In this document: one piece after another, positions 35,236 to 47,891 of the stretch
Numbering within the stretch: the stretch's first letter is position 1
How the letters are laid out: each line of letters starts with the position of its first letter
Source: Aplectana chamaeleonis
Taxonomy: Eukaryota > Nematoda > Chromadorea > Rhabditida > Cosmocercidae
Assembly: GCA_029168955.1 (NCBI GenBank)
Contig: JAPDOI010000294.1
Coordinates: forward strand, 1-64,000
DNA: 64,000 nucleotides
Direction of reading: 5' to 3'
The notes under the pieces: model-generated
What the model was told of the DNA's origin: nothing
The model's database searches: none
What the model saw: only the letters and a program-made list of their open reading frames with translations
Translations under genes and position numbers: made by a program

Positions 35236-37278
35236 GCGCATCGATCTGATTGGACTTTAGCATAACGTTCTAACATGGCGGTGACCACAAGGGTACTGTC
35301 TGGCCAGAACTACATTTTAGATTTTCCTCAGAAACCCACTTTCCAACCCGAGATTCGGGAGTGTCCAACCCTTATCTAAATTCACTTCATGCTTAGGCTC
35401 GTCTTTGAATGCACAGAGAGGGAGGTGCCGACGCACTCACTTAGGCCGGGGTCATACTTCCGTCGCGGCAAAGCATAAACAGCAGCGTTATCGGTCAACG
35501 TTGTCGCGGCGATATTGCTCTCGGAAGGGGATCGATTCTTCCGACAAGCAGAAGGGCCGGTCGTAAAGTAAAATAGGATGAGAAATTAATTTGAGAGTGG
35601 GTAGGATCACTGTTTACGAACGCATTTCCGAATATTTCAGCAAATACGCAATTTTACCACCAAAGTTGCCCAGTGAAGAGCGGCGCCGATGTCGAATCTG
35701 TGGTCTTTTTCTCCATATTAGCTGCGATAGGCTTACTGTGACTTCCGGTGGATACTATGCCTCGAACATCGATGAATGAAGTTCAAATTCTTGTTTAGCA
35801 CCCAAAATATCTCCCACATAGAAGTTTTCAGCTGGCTTGGGACTTTCACCAAAGTACCTGTTTCTCACCGTAACCTTCGGTAATCTATAGAAAGTCAACA
35901 AGCGGACCACAAAACCGTGTTGAGCATTCCAAATAACCTCTACAGGAAAGTTCTGAGAGAAATCTGTTTTGGCGTTCTGAAGTCATCAAGATTCGCATTT
36001 TGCCTCGGAATTTCGCTCCTTTGGGAGGCTCTGGAGCCAATATGTCGAAGATTTACGTAAATCAATAGAAGGACCTTGATTTCGTATTCAGGCCCGCAAA
36101 AACCCTTCAGAACACTGGAACATGCTTTCAAGCCGTTTGTTACCGTTGGAAAAGGTTTGTCCCGTTCCTTAGACGCTATTCTGTTTCCGAGGGCTATCAC
36201 AGTTGTTTCCCTCTGGAAACTGAAGGAAGGACTTTCTTATGAATAATCTCTTCAACAATGCCCCAGACCTTACCGACATCGCAGATCTGAAAGCTCTTAC
36301 TTCACCTTGAGACCACCGATGTGCTTTTCAGACTTTTGCTGGTTCAATTGTTCTAATGATGTGCTCTCGAATACAAACTTGCTCAACTGATTATTCGAGA
36401 ATTCAACGTACATGGATTTGATGGTTCTATATTTCGTGACAACACTCCTTAATTGTTTTTTTACTATCTGCTTTTCACTACCTTGTGAGTTTCTTCTTCC
36501 GGTGGCATCCATCAACCCCGCCCCGCACCACTACATTCTTCGCGTTACAACACTATCGCGCGTTCACTCTATGTCGCTCCACGAAACTCGATAGCTTACA
36601 ACTTGAATTTGTGCAGATATTGTCTTTAGATTCAAAAACACTACATCCTAATAATCCCTATGATACTAACAAGTTTATCGAGTGCCTCTATTTTCTCAAA
36701 AAAAATCAATTTAACTTCTTAAAACGAATACCACTTTGGCGCAGGCCGACGTGAGCGAAATGAAGAACCTTACGAAGATGAATATGTCACTGGTAGTGAA
36801 AACCATTAACTTCCCTTTCCCAAATATAGATCTGAAAGATATAAACTCGTAACTGTGGGTGAACCACTGGAAAGACAAATTTTTCCTCTACGCAAACATC
36901 GTCCCAGGAGATATTTAGAGCTTGAACATGAATATGAGGATCGCTTTCGGTCTTTCGTACTAGTACGGTAGGTCTTTCTGGACACATTGCCATTTTAAAG
37001 AAAACAGAAAAAAGGACTCTGGATGAGCCGTATTTTCGTTTTCAGCACCACAAGTAACCACCTCAACTATGATTGGGTACAAGCAGTTTTTAGTTTTTGA
37101 GGTCCACCTTCCGTTTTGAACTTGTAACTTTTTGAGATCTAGGTTCTGGGAACGAACACTTACGGCTCTCACTAGTAGTAACATGAATATCCTAGCAAGA
37201 TACAGTTAGGTCCGTTTTTAGTCCTTTCCTCAAGAAATAACATTTAAATCTTACCCGCGGCTGGCGCGGGCGGTATAA
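35236..37278. other. no gene recognised
   Basis: Two open frames (35591-35779 with a C..C..C-containing segment RRCRICGLFLHISCDR, and 36485-36754) were considered. The first resembles a zinc-knuckle only superficially. Neither has support. Confidence 0.35.
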
Positions 37279-38164
37279 ACGCAGTGTTCACGATAAAAGC
37301 CGTATGATGTCCACTAACTAGGGAGTTACCAGACCTTTCTTCCAGAGCTACGCATGTAGCCATGTTTTTCTGATCGGCCACCTTCCGGCTACTTGTAAAA
37401 ACCCTATTTCAGCTGCCCGAGTAATGATAAAATTTTCAACATTTTTTTATTTGAAAAAAAATTTAAATTTTTTCTGCCCAACTTCTCTCAAAGGGAATAT
37501 TTGAGGCGCTGAATACGAATATGAGTCACGTTTCCGATAATTCGAACGATAAAGACAGTCTACGGCAGATAAATTTTATTTTACCTACAGAGCTCGCAAC
37601 TTCTATGTACGCCCATAACTTTTTCTTTTACTATTATTCTGGCAGCTAGGATAGGGTAATTATGGTCATTACCTTGTAAGAAGAGGTTGATAGGGAAGAG
37701 CAACCTCAGAACAATCAAATGGCGAAGCAAAACTGTTAAGAGAAATCTCTGAAAGAAAATTAATTATGCGTGTTTGTTTTTTTCGAGAGACTGCAGGCAG
37801 CGCATCGAATTTGACGTTGCGGAAATGGCTTGGCGCTTTAAAATTGTTAGGTAAGGGGTTTTGCTTCCTGTTTATCGTACCCGAAATTCTTCAGAAATAA
37901 GAGGGGCCAATGTACATGCTACGATGTTTGAACCTTTCGCGATAAAGAATTTTCGAAAATTTGGTGCCTTTTCCTTGAGCGAACACTGGACAACTGGTAC
38001 AGGACGTGGGCGGAGATACCCGATGGGCCGGCCGAACCGCGGGATTTTAACACAACTCCTGCCCGCTTTTTGCCGTTTTTTTTTGTTATAGGCTTGCGTT
38101 GATAGACCCAAAGCTGACCTTTCTGTGGAGATATGGGAGAGTTTTTTCTTCGTGAACACTGTCT
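37279..38164. mobile_element. ~886-bp TTAA-type element containing repeat R
   Basis: CGCAGTGTTCACGATAAAAG at the left and TTCTTCGTGAACACTGTCT|TTAA at the right. The second half contains repeat R (37740-38045), so one may have inserted into the other. Confidence 0.6.
37740..38045 (+). repeat. repeat R, copy 2
   Basis: TTAGGTAAGGGGTTTTGCTT, CTGGACAACTGG, GTGGGCGGAGATACCCGATGG parallel 3660-3830. Confidence 0.5.
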
Positions 38165-38778
38165 TTAAATCGCAGCGGCGGCTGGCGGTATGGTAAGGTG
38201 ATCAGCTGCACTCTTCTCTCGGCCTGATTCGATTAGCGGGCCGGGGAAGGTGACCGCCGCGCAAGCCGCAAGTGAGATTTACATGTATTTTCTTGAGGAG
38301 GCAAGGTACGTACCTAACTATACTTGATCTCGCTAGCTTGAGACCACGCTGAATTGGGTTCCCTTGTGAGTAAATGACCGAATATGGACAGCTCTAACGG
38401 ATCACGATCCGTGATAACTTTGAATTAACCGTAAAAAGTCAATATTTTCTTCAGATGTGTTTTTTGTATAATAATTTGGTCTCGTAGATTAGCAGCCCTG
38501 CCCAGCGCGAGTCCTGAATTTATTCGAAAAAGCTAGAAAAACCGCGGAAAGAGACGGCCTCGCCCCCAGAGAAAAAAAAACGAGTCACGCCAACCACCAA
38601 GTTTTCAACTTCAATCGGGATGAGTCAAGATGGATCCCATCCAAAATTCCAAATTCTGCGTTTCTCCGTTTGTTATCGGTTTGCCTTCATACCGTGTTCT
38701 GCTCCAATGCGATGCCTTCAAATGACCGCTAGAAAAACAAGCCTGAGACAACTAGCCTACGAAATTCTCGTCGGTAAA

Positions 38779-39221
38779 AGGCAGTGTTCACGATGAATAT
38801 CATGTTTGAGTTCGACTCAAAAATCGGGTTGTTCGGTCATGAGCTATTGAATAGTGAAGAAACAGCAGAGGAGTCAGTATAAGCGAAAATAGCGGTTTCT
38901 AACGTTCAGGGCGTGGACGAGCTTACGGGCCCCGCCAGTTTCCGCAAGCACGCGCTAATGGCGAAGTCTGCGCAAATCGACCAGGCTGGACGTGGCGGAG
39001 TTACTTGGAGATTTCCCGTTGAAACATCCGCGGCGCCACTAGCTTGTTAGAAGGGGGGTAAGAGCAGGTCTACTGGGCTTACAAAGTCTTCATTAAGCCG
39101 TCGTTTTTATCGATTTCTGGCCCTTTTTCGATGCTTTCATCGACCCTATTCCATCCAGCATCTGCCAGCGTAGTGTTTCGCACTGAAAACTCTAAAACGA
39201 GATTTATCGTGAACACTGCCT
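38779..39221. mobile_element. 443-bp TTAA-type element
   Basis: AGGCAGTGTTCACGATGAAT ... TTTATCGTGAACACTGCCT with TCAA on the right. The interior is not shared with the other subfamilies. Confidence 0.75.
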
Positions 39222-39359
39222 TCAAATTCGCAATCTTTGAGGGGCAATAGCTCCATTCGAAATGGGTTTTAGGCGTTTCCAGAGACACCATTGTTATTAG
39301 CGTACAACAATCTCCAAGGCAGGCAGGGGAACTGACGATTCCAAGGTTTTACTGTGCCT
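39222..39359 (-). mobile_element. family B fragment
   Basis: TTGAGGGGCAATAGCTCCAT...CCAGAGACACCATTGTTAT...ACTGTGCCT|TTAA corresponds to the last ~140 bp of the 51299-51787 copy. It directly follows the element ending at 39221. Confidence 0.6.
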
Positions 39360-40860
39360 TTAAAAACCCATGGTGATGTCATCATAGGTATTTGTAGCAG
39401 AAATTTCTTAGTGCAACCTTGCGATTTATGTAAACATAAAAACAGGCAGAATCGATATCGTATTTGCTTAAATGTCTCGCCGATTTTGATTGGGCGATCT
39501 CGAATCACGAAATCCGGAAGATCCCCCGTTTTATTTGCTAGGTGTGTGGGTGAGTGTGATGGTTGATCGCCCCCTGCTCATACTTCAGTCTTCCAGGATA
39601 AGATCACCACACTCAGAGTAATTGTTTGACTATTTCCTGTGTAATTACCAATTTTCAGTTTTTTGCTCGCAAAATTTTTCAAATTCCAAAAGGTTACAAA
39701 TTCTGTCAACGCCGATAGAAATGGCCGACAATTCATGAAATTGATGGCATACGATAAGGCACTGATCATCTCATTTGGTGCAAGACATTCTTAACGGCAT
39801 GATATACATTATTCGGGCAAGTATTGTGTATGTATGTATTCGGATTCCTTACGTTCAGAGGTTGCATGCGAGAATATTTTCCTTATAGTCTCTACGAGAG
39901 GAATGATGGCAACGGTTTGATTTGAACTGACTTTTCAGTCGCAAAACTTCTTTTTTTTATGAAAGCCATGAATGATATTGTATTTCAAGATGATCCTGAT
40001 GCAGAGGTTTGACGAGAGCCTAGCATGACGTCTGTACTAGTAAGAAGCTTCTAATGCATATACCAGGAGGTCCCGCGGTTGCAACATTCTGGATAAGCTA
40101 CATCGAGGTCTCAAATATTGCGAATTCCCTTGACTCGATATAAATATGAGACTGAGAAGTAAAAATAACGCGATTTCCTTCGCGGACGACGACTTTGGGT
40201 TTCAAGAATGTAGTCCACCTATTTTTCGTTTTCACACTGAGCACGGTAGCGGTGCGGGTTAATACCGAGAAAGCTGGGTATCTGTTTGCAACTAACCAAT
40301 TGCCTCTGTCCTGGTTTGAACCGTGTCTGGTACGACTTCGTAGGCTTCTCCGCCAGGGGGTGTACTTTAGCTGATCCTAGGAAGGCTTCATCCTTGTTGA
40401 ACCAGTGCGGTATTTCTGCAGACAAGATTGCTGGTAGGCCGGCTTAGTGGCAGGAAACGACTAATAAAATGGTGCACGACCAGTTCGCTGTGGGAGTCTA
40501 TTTACATACGTACATTGAGCGACTACAGACTAAAAAGTTGAAATGTTGAGAGGATTTGAGGCCGATTCACCGAAAGTCACAGTTACCACATGTCGCAAGG
40601 GTAAGACTTCGTGTGGGGGATGTGAAATCTTGCCTCACAACCCTCATGATCTTGTCGAAATCCGTGCCATATGTAGCTTGCGCTTACCAGTGAACCCATC
40701 CAGGTCACAAGCTTCATCGCACTTCGTCGTACTGTTTTTGTGCTTTTTGTGAACTTTACCAGTAATGACGCCAATGCAGTACGAGTGTAAAAGAAGTTGC
40801 ACGTGCGCCTTTTCCGTGCAAGATTCGAAATCAACTTCGTCATTTAAACCAGCGCTTTAA
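39360..40860. other. no gene or repeat recognised
   Basis: Mixed-composition DNA with short open frames below 90 codons. Confidence 0.4.
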
Positions 40861-41321
40861 AGGCAGCATACACGCTCGTAAACGTGGTTGGGATAACAAC
40901 GTGAATCGAACGGTATGGCTTACGGCATAATGCCTAAGCGTTTTGAAGCGTTAAAAACTACCCACAATGCCGTTACAGGAGTAGCGAAATTGGCCTCGCC
41001 CGTATTTTCACGCCCCCTGTACTTGCCCTTTTCCTCCAACGCGGGGTTGCTGGGTCATCTTCGCCGTCGGTACTGTGGGTGGATTGCTTAACAAGTGAAC
41101 CACTCACGTCACTCACGGCGAAGATGACCCAGCAACCCTGCGTTGGGGGAAAAGGGCAATTACAGGGGGCGTGAAAATACGGGCGGGGCCAAACTTACTA
41201 CTCCTGTAACGGCATTGTAGGTCGTTTGTGACGCTTCAAAATGCTTAGCCATTATGTTGTAAGCCATACGGCTCGATTCACGTTGTTATCCCAACCACGT
41301 TTACGAGCGTGTATGCTGCCT
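40861..41321. mobile_element. 461-bp palindromic TTAA element (family C), copy 1
   Basis: AGGCAGCATACACGCTCGTA ... TACGAGCGTGTATGCTGCCT. The arms pair over about 215 bp each with few mismatches, for example TTTTCACGCCCCCTGTA / ACAGGGGGCGTGAAAA and GTTGCTGGGTCATCTTCGCC / complement. Only ~45 bp in the centre (41065-41110) is unpaired. The left flank is TTAA. Confidence 0.9.
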
Positions 41322-42855
41322 TTAGGTTACGAAGCTTGGCTGTATCGTGATCTGATCGCGATTCTCCTGTTTACTTGTACTGCCGGAAACACACCTTCTG
41401 GGAGCACCACATCATGACCGCAGCTCGCTTACTTTCGTCCGGCATGATTTACGCGTATGTATGGTCTTTTTCTGACCAGTCGTAGAAGTTTTCCTATAGA
41501 TGTTAATCCTTTGATATTCTTTTACCTTAGCAAGAGTATTGAAAGGTTCTGCTCATTAAGATACATATACGTACAAAAATCAGTGGAAATCAAAGTATTT
41601 TGCAGCTTCGCCCATAGTGGAAATACTTCCCATTAATATTATCTAGAATCCATATCTCTCACAACTTCATCCTGTGTTTCTGGGAATGCCGGTTTTGGTT
41701 GCCTTGCGACAACTAAATCTTGTTTTTGGTGAAAAACGTTTGACGGGTAACCAGAAAAAAGTTTTCACCTTTACTAGAAAATGCATTTGGTAACAGCAAT
41801 GCGGATTCCACTACCAGAAAGACAGCTCTATGCTATAGCCCATCTGTTTCATCCTCTGACAGATCGACTTGAATAGACGCACGCTTTTTTGTAGGTTTAC
41901 ACTGCCATTCTTTTGGTTAGACTATTGCGAGAGGATTCTCGATCATAAAGCATTTGCATTTGGCATGAGGTTCCCATACTTTCCCCTCGAAATATTCCAA
42001 TGCAGTCACTGAAGTATAATTTTTGAGTTTTTTTTATTTCTTGCGAAATATGGTCTTGGGAAAATGGACACTTCACAGTTTGTACCGAAATATTTCAAAT
42101 TACCACTCTGCTTGTTCTTACTGCTTCGCCAAATTCCCACCAACAAGTGTTTTTCACTCCTCCCTTGTTCGAAGCCGGGTCTTCCTGATCCTACTTCGCG
42201 CTGTCGCGACGGCGTATATCAGGAAGATTGATTTTCGGTTGGTCGCGCAGTTGATCGCGTAATATAAACCTGGGCTCCAACATCCGAATCGGGAGAAAAT
42301 CAAAACGCCTTATATCTAGTGTCGCAGCCGCGCGTCAAGTGAGGTATCACCCGTCTCAAGAGCCTCGAATATGATTCACTCGCAGTGCTTCTTGAAGCTC
42401 CTGTTTCCATTTTTTTCACAATTTTTCTATGCCTTTTTCTATGCGATTGCGCTGGGGAGGGCAAGAGCGCAGCAGTTCAAGAAGAAGATGAGATTCTAGG
42501 GGTGATTTTGGAATTCTCGCAGAGCAAAATAAAGTGGGAGAGGAGATCGGAGGTTACAGCAAGTCGAAGCGAGGCTCATGGAACTGTATTTCTATTTGAC
42601 TTGCGCAGAGGGATCCTGGCCTGATGCCGCCAATAGGTGCATGCAGGGAGCGATACCTAAACAGAACACATCAAAAAAGGACATAGCTGGGGTGACTGTC
42701 TGTAGGTGGTATATGGGCAAGAGTTGGAAGGACAGGAGCGGGCGGGAGCGTCACGCTATAAGATAGCGTGCTGACGCTCCTCTGCGACTCCGTGATGCTC
42801 ACCCGTGACTCCACCCCTTGTGTGCGAGCCTTTTCTACTATCATCGCCATCTTAA
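41322..42855. other. no gene recognised
   Basis: Contains a short perfect inverted repeat, GGGAGCGTCACGCTAT / ATAGCGTGCTGACGCTCC, at 42744-42779. Open frames up to 79 codons. Confidence 0.4.
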
Positions 42856-43338
42856 AGGCACAGGACACCCGAAAATTAATTTTCAGATCTCATGCTTATC
42901 TTGGAGAGAGTCACACGCTGATCACAGTGGTATCTCTGAAATTGCCAAAGACCCCGTTTGAAAAGAGTTATGGCTCCTCAAAGATGCCAATATTTTGAGG
43001 GTGAAAATTGGTGGACGAGTTGTCTCAGGTCTGTATTTCTCTTCATTCGCGACCGTTGCGAGAGAGAAAGCCAGGATGGGGAGACAGTCCGGTAATGGAC
43101 TGAAGAACGACGACTTAGTGTAATTCATCCATCCATCGAGCCGCTATCGAGTTCGAAAATCTGTTAGGGGGTCAGGCCTGTGGTGGTGAGCGAGGGGGGA
43201 TCGGGCCTGTGGTGGTCGCTTATATCTCGCATATTTGGAAGAATTGAGATCTCGCATTTGGAACGTGTCATACAGGAGGGGTCTTCTACACAATTACATG
43301 AAAATCTCAAAATTCATGTCTGAGGGTGTACTGTGCCT
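42856..43338 (+). mobile_element. 483-bp TTAA-type element, family B, copy 2
   Basis: TTAA|AGGCACAGGACACCC ... GGTGTACTGTGCCT|TTAA. Contains GGTGGACGAGTTGTC and GCTTATATCTCGCATATTTGG. The right-hand TTAA is also the left-hand TTAA of the next element. Confidence 0.85.
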
Positions 43339-43342
43339 TTAA

Positions 43343-44313
43343 AGGCAGGGTTCACGATGATTTTCGTCTCCAAGTTTTTCACATAAAATAATGCGTTGGC
43401 TTGCAAGTGTTACCGAAATTACGAAGAAACCGCGAGAAACTCATTGAAACGTCGTTTTTCAGTGATATTAATCTTTAACATGGACTAGTTGTCCGGTTGG
43501 ATGAACATGTTCATGGTGGTTGTCACTGGTGAATTGGGCCAATAGAAGTTAGAAGAATATTTTATGCAAAGCAGGATTAGTTAGGGCCCTAAGAAAAGAA
43601 AAGAGCAATAGAGAGTAGAGAATTGCAAAGGACGGTTCCACAAAACATTTCACTCTCACAACAAACACCTCCTGTGATACTTAAAGGCAGTGTTCACGAT
43701 AAGAGTCGTTTTTCTGCTTTTTTGCCTATCGTGTAGACGGTCCAATGGTGATTCCAATGATGTTTTTGGAATCGTACAAGACCTTCTAGGAACGGAGTTA
43801 TGGTCCCTCAAAAATTGAGCTATGGAAGCATGGTGGACGAGTTGTCCGAGGCTTGTAACATCCGTCTTTGGCAGCCGATGTACGCGAGCTGACCTGAGTA
43901 AAGGGAGAAGTTGAGAATGAAGGGAAGAACGGGGCTACTGATCGGAAACCATCGCTTATATCATATTCTCGAGCATTCATTTGTTCACGTCGGTGGGCGT
44001 GGAAAGTGCATCTGGGGTGCGACGAGCTGACGAGTGCCCAACTTTGGGGCCGTAGGGGACCGTTCCGAGCTCATTTTTCTTAGTTTTTTCAAAGCTAGGG
44101 TTGCGCTAGGCCACGCAGCTGCCGATCTCCACCGAAAAATCAGACATGGTTTTTATCGTGGACACTGTCTTTAAGAGGCGGGGTGATACCTAATGATTTC
44201 ATGTACTTCTAGTGCGTTTTTCTCAATTTCCACGTTATTTTAGTTTTACCAGGGGGCCACTCAATCAATATAGCCAATAATCTAAAAATTGAAGATTATC
44301 GTGAACACTGCCT
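43343..44313. mobile_element. TTAA-type element interrupted by another
   Basis: AGGCAGGGTTCACGATGATT at the left and ATTATCGTGAACACTGCCT at the right. About 481 bp remain after removing the insert 43685-44170 and one TTAA. Confidence 0.7.
43685..44170 (+). mobile_element. 486-bp TTAA-type element, subfamily Ia, nested
   Basis: TTAA|AGGCAGTGTTCACGATAAGA ... TTATCGTGGACACTGTCT|TTAA. Closely matches 24764-25247, including GTGCGACGAGCTGACGAGTG. Confidence 0.9.
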
Positions 44314-44555
44314 CTAAGATCATCGCCCACTGTCCTGTTTTCGTTGCGCGTGGCACCTTAGACATCTTTATACTTCCTCCAAGCTGCGCGACGAAGTATA
44401 CTCCTGTAGCATTGCTCGTCCCGAGCCACGTCATCAATATGAGAAGATTGCGTTATGTACCACCTTTCGGCAGTGGAAGTATAAATCCGCACCCATTCAA
44501 TTATCAATCGCAAATATTGTATCCGAAGTACTTCATCAGATGTGTGTACTGTTAA

Positions 44556-45041
44556 AGGCAGTGTTCACGATAAAAGATGTGTTTCAGTTTCCACCAGGAA
44601 TGGGTAGTGGAAGGACACACGGTAACGTTGACGTCGAAGGAACGCATGAAAACGAGCCAGGAAGAGCCCCAAAAGAACCCGAAGTTGCAACTTCGAGCGC
44701 ATTGAAAACCCCAAAAGCGCATCACACGCCCACCGACGTGAACAAATGAATGCTCGAGATCGTGAGATGAGCGATGATTTCCGATCATTAGCCCCGTTCT
44801 TCCCTTCATTCTCAACTTCTCTCTTTACTCAGGTCAGCTCGCACACATCGGCTGCAAAAGACGGAAGTTACAAACCTCGGGCAATTCGTCCACCATGTTT
44901 CCTTAGCTCAAATTTTGAGGGACCGCAACTCCGTTCCCAGAAGGTCTTGTACGTTTTCAGAGACATCATTGGAATCAGTATGGGGCCGTTTTCAAAATAG
45001 GCGGAAAAACAGAAAAACGATTTTTATCGTGAACACTGCCT
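44556..45041 (-). mobile_element. 486-bp TTAA-type element, subfamily Ib
   Basis: TTAA|AGGCAGTGTTCACGATAAAA ... TTATCGTGAACACTGCCT, but no TTAA on the right (CGCT instead). The right ~320 bp is the complement of the left part of subfamily Ia. The left ~165 bp is the Ib-specific part. Confidence 0.85.
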
Positions 45042-45118
45042 CGCTAAAACCCGCACATTCCTGCGTAGAACAGGCAAGGGTGCAAGTTCTACCGAATTTC
45101 TACGTAAAAAAACGACCC
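45042..45118 (+). repeat. flank duplicated in inverted orientation at 48568-48644
   Basis: CGCTAAAACCCGCACATTCC, GTAGAACAGGCAAGGGTGCA and CTACCGAATTTCTACGTAA are found in complement next to the other element, almost without change. Confidence 0.85.
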
Positions 45119-45229
45119 AGCTGGGTGAGGAACCGAAAATATTATGCTGAGATGGCGAAGAAAAACTAAAGAACTCTGAAGAGCTCAGAATACATCGCGA
45201 TTTATAAGACTCCCAGCTTGTCACCCTAA

Positions 45230-45480
45230 AGGCAGTGTTCACTATGATGAAGTTGCCCGTTTTCTGGCAAAAACGTGAGCTTTGGGTCCTTGCAAGAAGA
45301 GTTAGAACGGAAGTACGACAGCAAACGACCATGAAGCGGGTGCGAATCTCGTGGACCAGCCTACTCGTTGAATCACCCCCCCCCCACGTTATATAGCTGT
45401 TCTCCTGCGTTCGTTTTACCAGAGAAACAGCGGCCGATTTTTGAATATGTTTCATCGCGTAAGATTTTCGTCCCCGGGTT
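45230..45480 (+). mobile_element. TTAA-type element, subfamily III, right side lost
   Basis: AGGCAGTGTTCACTATGATG, AGTTGCCCGTTTTCTGGCA, GAGCTTTGGGTCCTTGCA match 46333 on. Contains a C10 run at 45377-45386. Similarity ends near 45480. Confidence 0.65.
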
Positions 45481-45705
45481 TACCCCTGTGTTTGTCTAGA
45501 TCTGAGGGTGACTCGTTGAGCTCGTCGGCTCACTGTCTAAGGCTCCAAAGAAGGCGAAGACGCCGAAACGTCAGCCGAATAAATCGGTATCATACTCGAT
45601 TTGAAGCTGCACATAACATCTGCCAATATCAACGTTGCCAATGCCGAGATTCATTGAAAGTCGTACATGGACAGCAAGATTCTAGCATCTGAGCGCGTGC
45701 ATTAA

Positions 45706-46165
45706 AGGCAGCATACACGCTTGTAAACGTGATTGGGATAACTACGGAAATAGAATGGTATGGCTCAGATTACAACGCCTGCGCATTTTTGAAGCGTCAA
45801 AAACGATCCACAATGCCGTTACAGGAGTAGCAAGCTTGGCCCGCCCGTATTTTCACGCCCCCTGTATTTGCATTTCCCTCCAACGCAGGGTTGCTGGATC
45901 ATTTTCGCTTTCAGTGACGTGCGTGGTTCACTTGATAGGCAATCTACCAACAGTACCGACGGTGAATATGACCCAGCAACCTTGCTTTGCAGGAAAATGG
46001 CCAATACAGGGGGCGAGAAAATACGGGCGGGGCCAAACTTTCTACTTCTGTAACGGCATTGTGTGTCGTTTCTGACGCTTGAAAATTCGTAGGCGTTGTA
46101 ATCTGAGCCATACCATTCTATTTCCGTAGTTATCTCAATCACGTTTACGAGCGTGTATGCTGCCT
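45706..46165. mobile_element. 460-bp palindromic TTAA element (family C), copy 2
   Basis: TTAA|AGGCAGCATACACGCTTGTA ... GAGCGTGTATGCTGCCT|TTAA. Same layout as copy 1, with more mismatches between arms. Confidence 0.9.
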
Positions 46166-46332
46166 TTAAACCGCATTATTTTTGAAAAGTTTTCGGTGCA
46201 AGAAGCAGAGAACAAAATCATTTACCTACGAATCATGAAGCGCAAAACCATTCTTGATGTTTTGTTTGACGCTTTGGCAGGCATAATTACACATTTTAGA
46301 GGATTCTTGAAACAGTTTTCTCCGTTATTTAA

Positions 46333-46880
46333 AGGCAGTGTTCACAATGGAAAAGTTGCCCGTTTTTTTTGAAAAAAAAACGTAAGCTTTGGGTCCCTCT
46401 GAGAAAAGTGAGAACGGAAATCCGATGAAAAACGGCCGGGAAGTGGGTGAAAACCTCGTGGGCCAGCCAACCCATTCGGCCACCCCACCCACGTCTTCTA
46501 ACAGTTGTCGTCGTCCTTTTTACCGTAATAACAAGCACCGAGTTTCCGAATATTTTTTATCGCAAAAGGTTCTAACATCCCAGCATGTACAATAGCCCCT
46601 CTTCTTTTTTTTAAATTCTCAATATAGAGAACAGAAAGCAAATTTCCTTACCTAAGGATTTTGAAGCGCGAAACCATTTCACTGACGTCAGGTTCGATGC
46701 GTTGTCTGCAATCTCCAAAACACTCTAACAGGCGCAGGCAAGTTTTTCAGGGATTTCTTTGAACGGTTTCCCCCTGTATTTGAGTGTTCTGGGGGAACTT
46801 TTCCCTAGTACCCCTACTTAGTAGACTTAGCTCAAAAACATCAGAAACTAAAATACGGTTTTTTATCGCGAACACTGCCT
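46333..46880 (+). mobile_element. 548-bp TTAA-type element, subfamily III
   Basis: TTAA|AGGCAGTGTTCACAATGG ... TTTTATCGCGAACACTGCCT with TTGA on the right. Confidence 0.8.
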
Positions 46881-47290
46881 TTGAGAGTTTTGTAGAGACT
46901 TTCCCCTATTAATCTCTTCTTTATCGTCTGACCTAGTCTCAAAGCAACCCGTACCGACCGTAACTTATCTGCCGGCGGGTGGCGAGATTCCTCACACGAA
47001 AACCGGAGGAGTCCATAGTTTGGGTGGCAGCTAGTCTAACCCTGTCGCAAAAACTTACGTAAACTACGGAAATTTTTGCCTCAGTTGGTGAAATTTTAGC
47101 TACGTCACTCTCATAAACTATGGAAATTCTCGCTGCACCACCTTCATATTCTACCGAATTCTCGTTATTGAAAAGCGATTCCTGCTACTACCGACCGCAT
47201 GTCCGTTTCAGCCGCTCGAACTGCAGCATCCCTGCGGTCAAACTCATCCTTGGCAAGGTCTTCCAAAGAGCGACTTTGGGCCACCCTTAA

Positions 47291-47887
47291 AGGCATCGTC
47301 CACGATGAAAACCGAATTTCGGTTTATGCGTTCATTCGGACTAGTGGGCCATGACAATGTCACTCAGAAAGTTTGGAGTTACAAAACCGTCTCTGAGTGA
47401 AGATTCGCTTACCTCGAAATGGCTTGTTGGGTTTGGGGGGCCGGCCTTGGGGTCGATCCGTTGTTACAAGGAACAAAACTCCTGGGTTGCTGACGGCGGG
47501 TGTGCCTTGACGCGTCGTAGGGCGCAATACACACGCCAGTCGATTTCGAATTCGGTATCGATCGAAAGCAGCCGGCAGCACTGGACGCAGCAGGTGGGTA
47601 GCCCATTTTAATTTCGCTGAAGTCGTAGTTGAGCGGCATCCTCGGTGAATTGCTTCCAGCGCTGCGCCAAGGAGCGAAGAGTAAAACTGTTCCTTGCATT
47701 CTCTGCGCAACTATCCCAAGTTGATGCCGGCGCGAAATTCAAATTTGCTATGAACTTTCTAAAAATGGGTTTTTCTCAAAAAGTTGACGTTTTTGAGGGG
47801 GCGTTTTGCTACCGTTAGTCACTATAGGGATGGTACAACACGAAAACATCAAAAACCCAAATATGGTTTTCATCGTGTACGATGCCT
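47291..47887. mobile_element. 597-bp TTAA-type element, AGGCATCG ends
   Basis: TTAA|AGGCATCGTCCACGATGAAA ... TTTTCATCGTGTACGATGCCT|TTAA. Open frames of 86-116 codons inside lack any recognised domain. Confidence 0.85.
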
Positions 47888-47891
47888 TTAA

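Noticed and set aside
35591..35779. Zinc-knuckle-like CRICGLFLHISC
   Set aside because: The spacing does not fit CCHC or PHD, the frame is only 62 codons, and no neighbours or splice sites support it.
45545..45600. AGGCGAAGACGCCGAAACGT hairpin, like words near the 3' ends of some retroelements
   Set aside because: No reverse transcriptase or endonuclease sequence nearby; a short match only.
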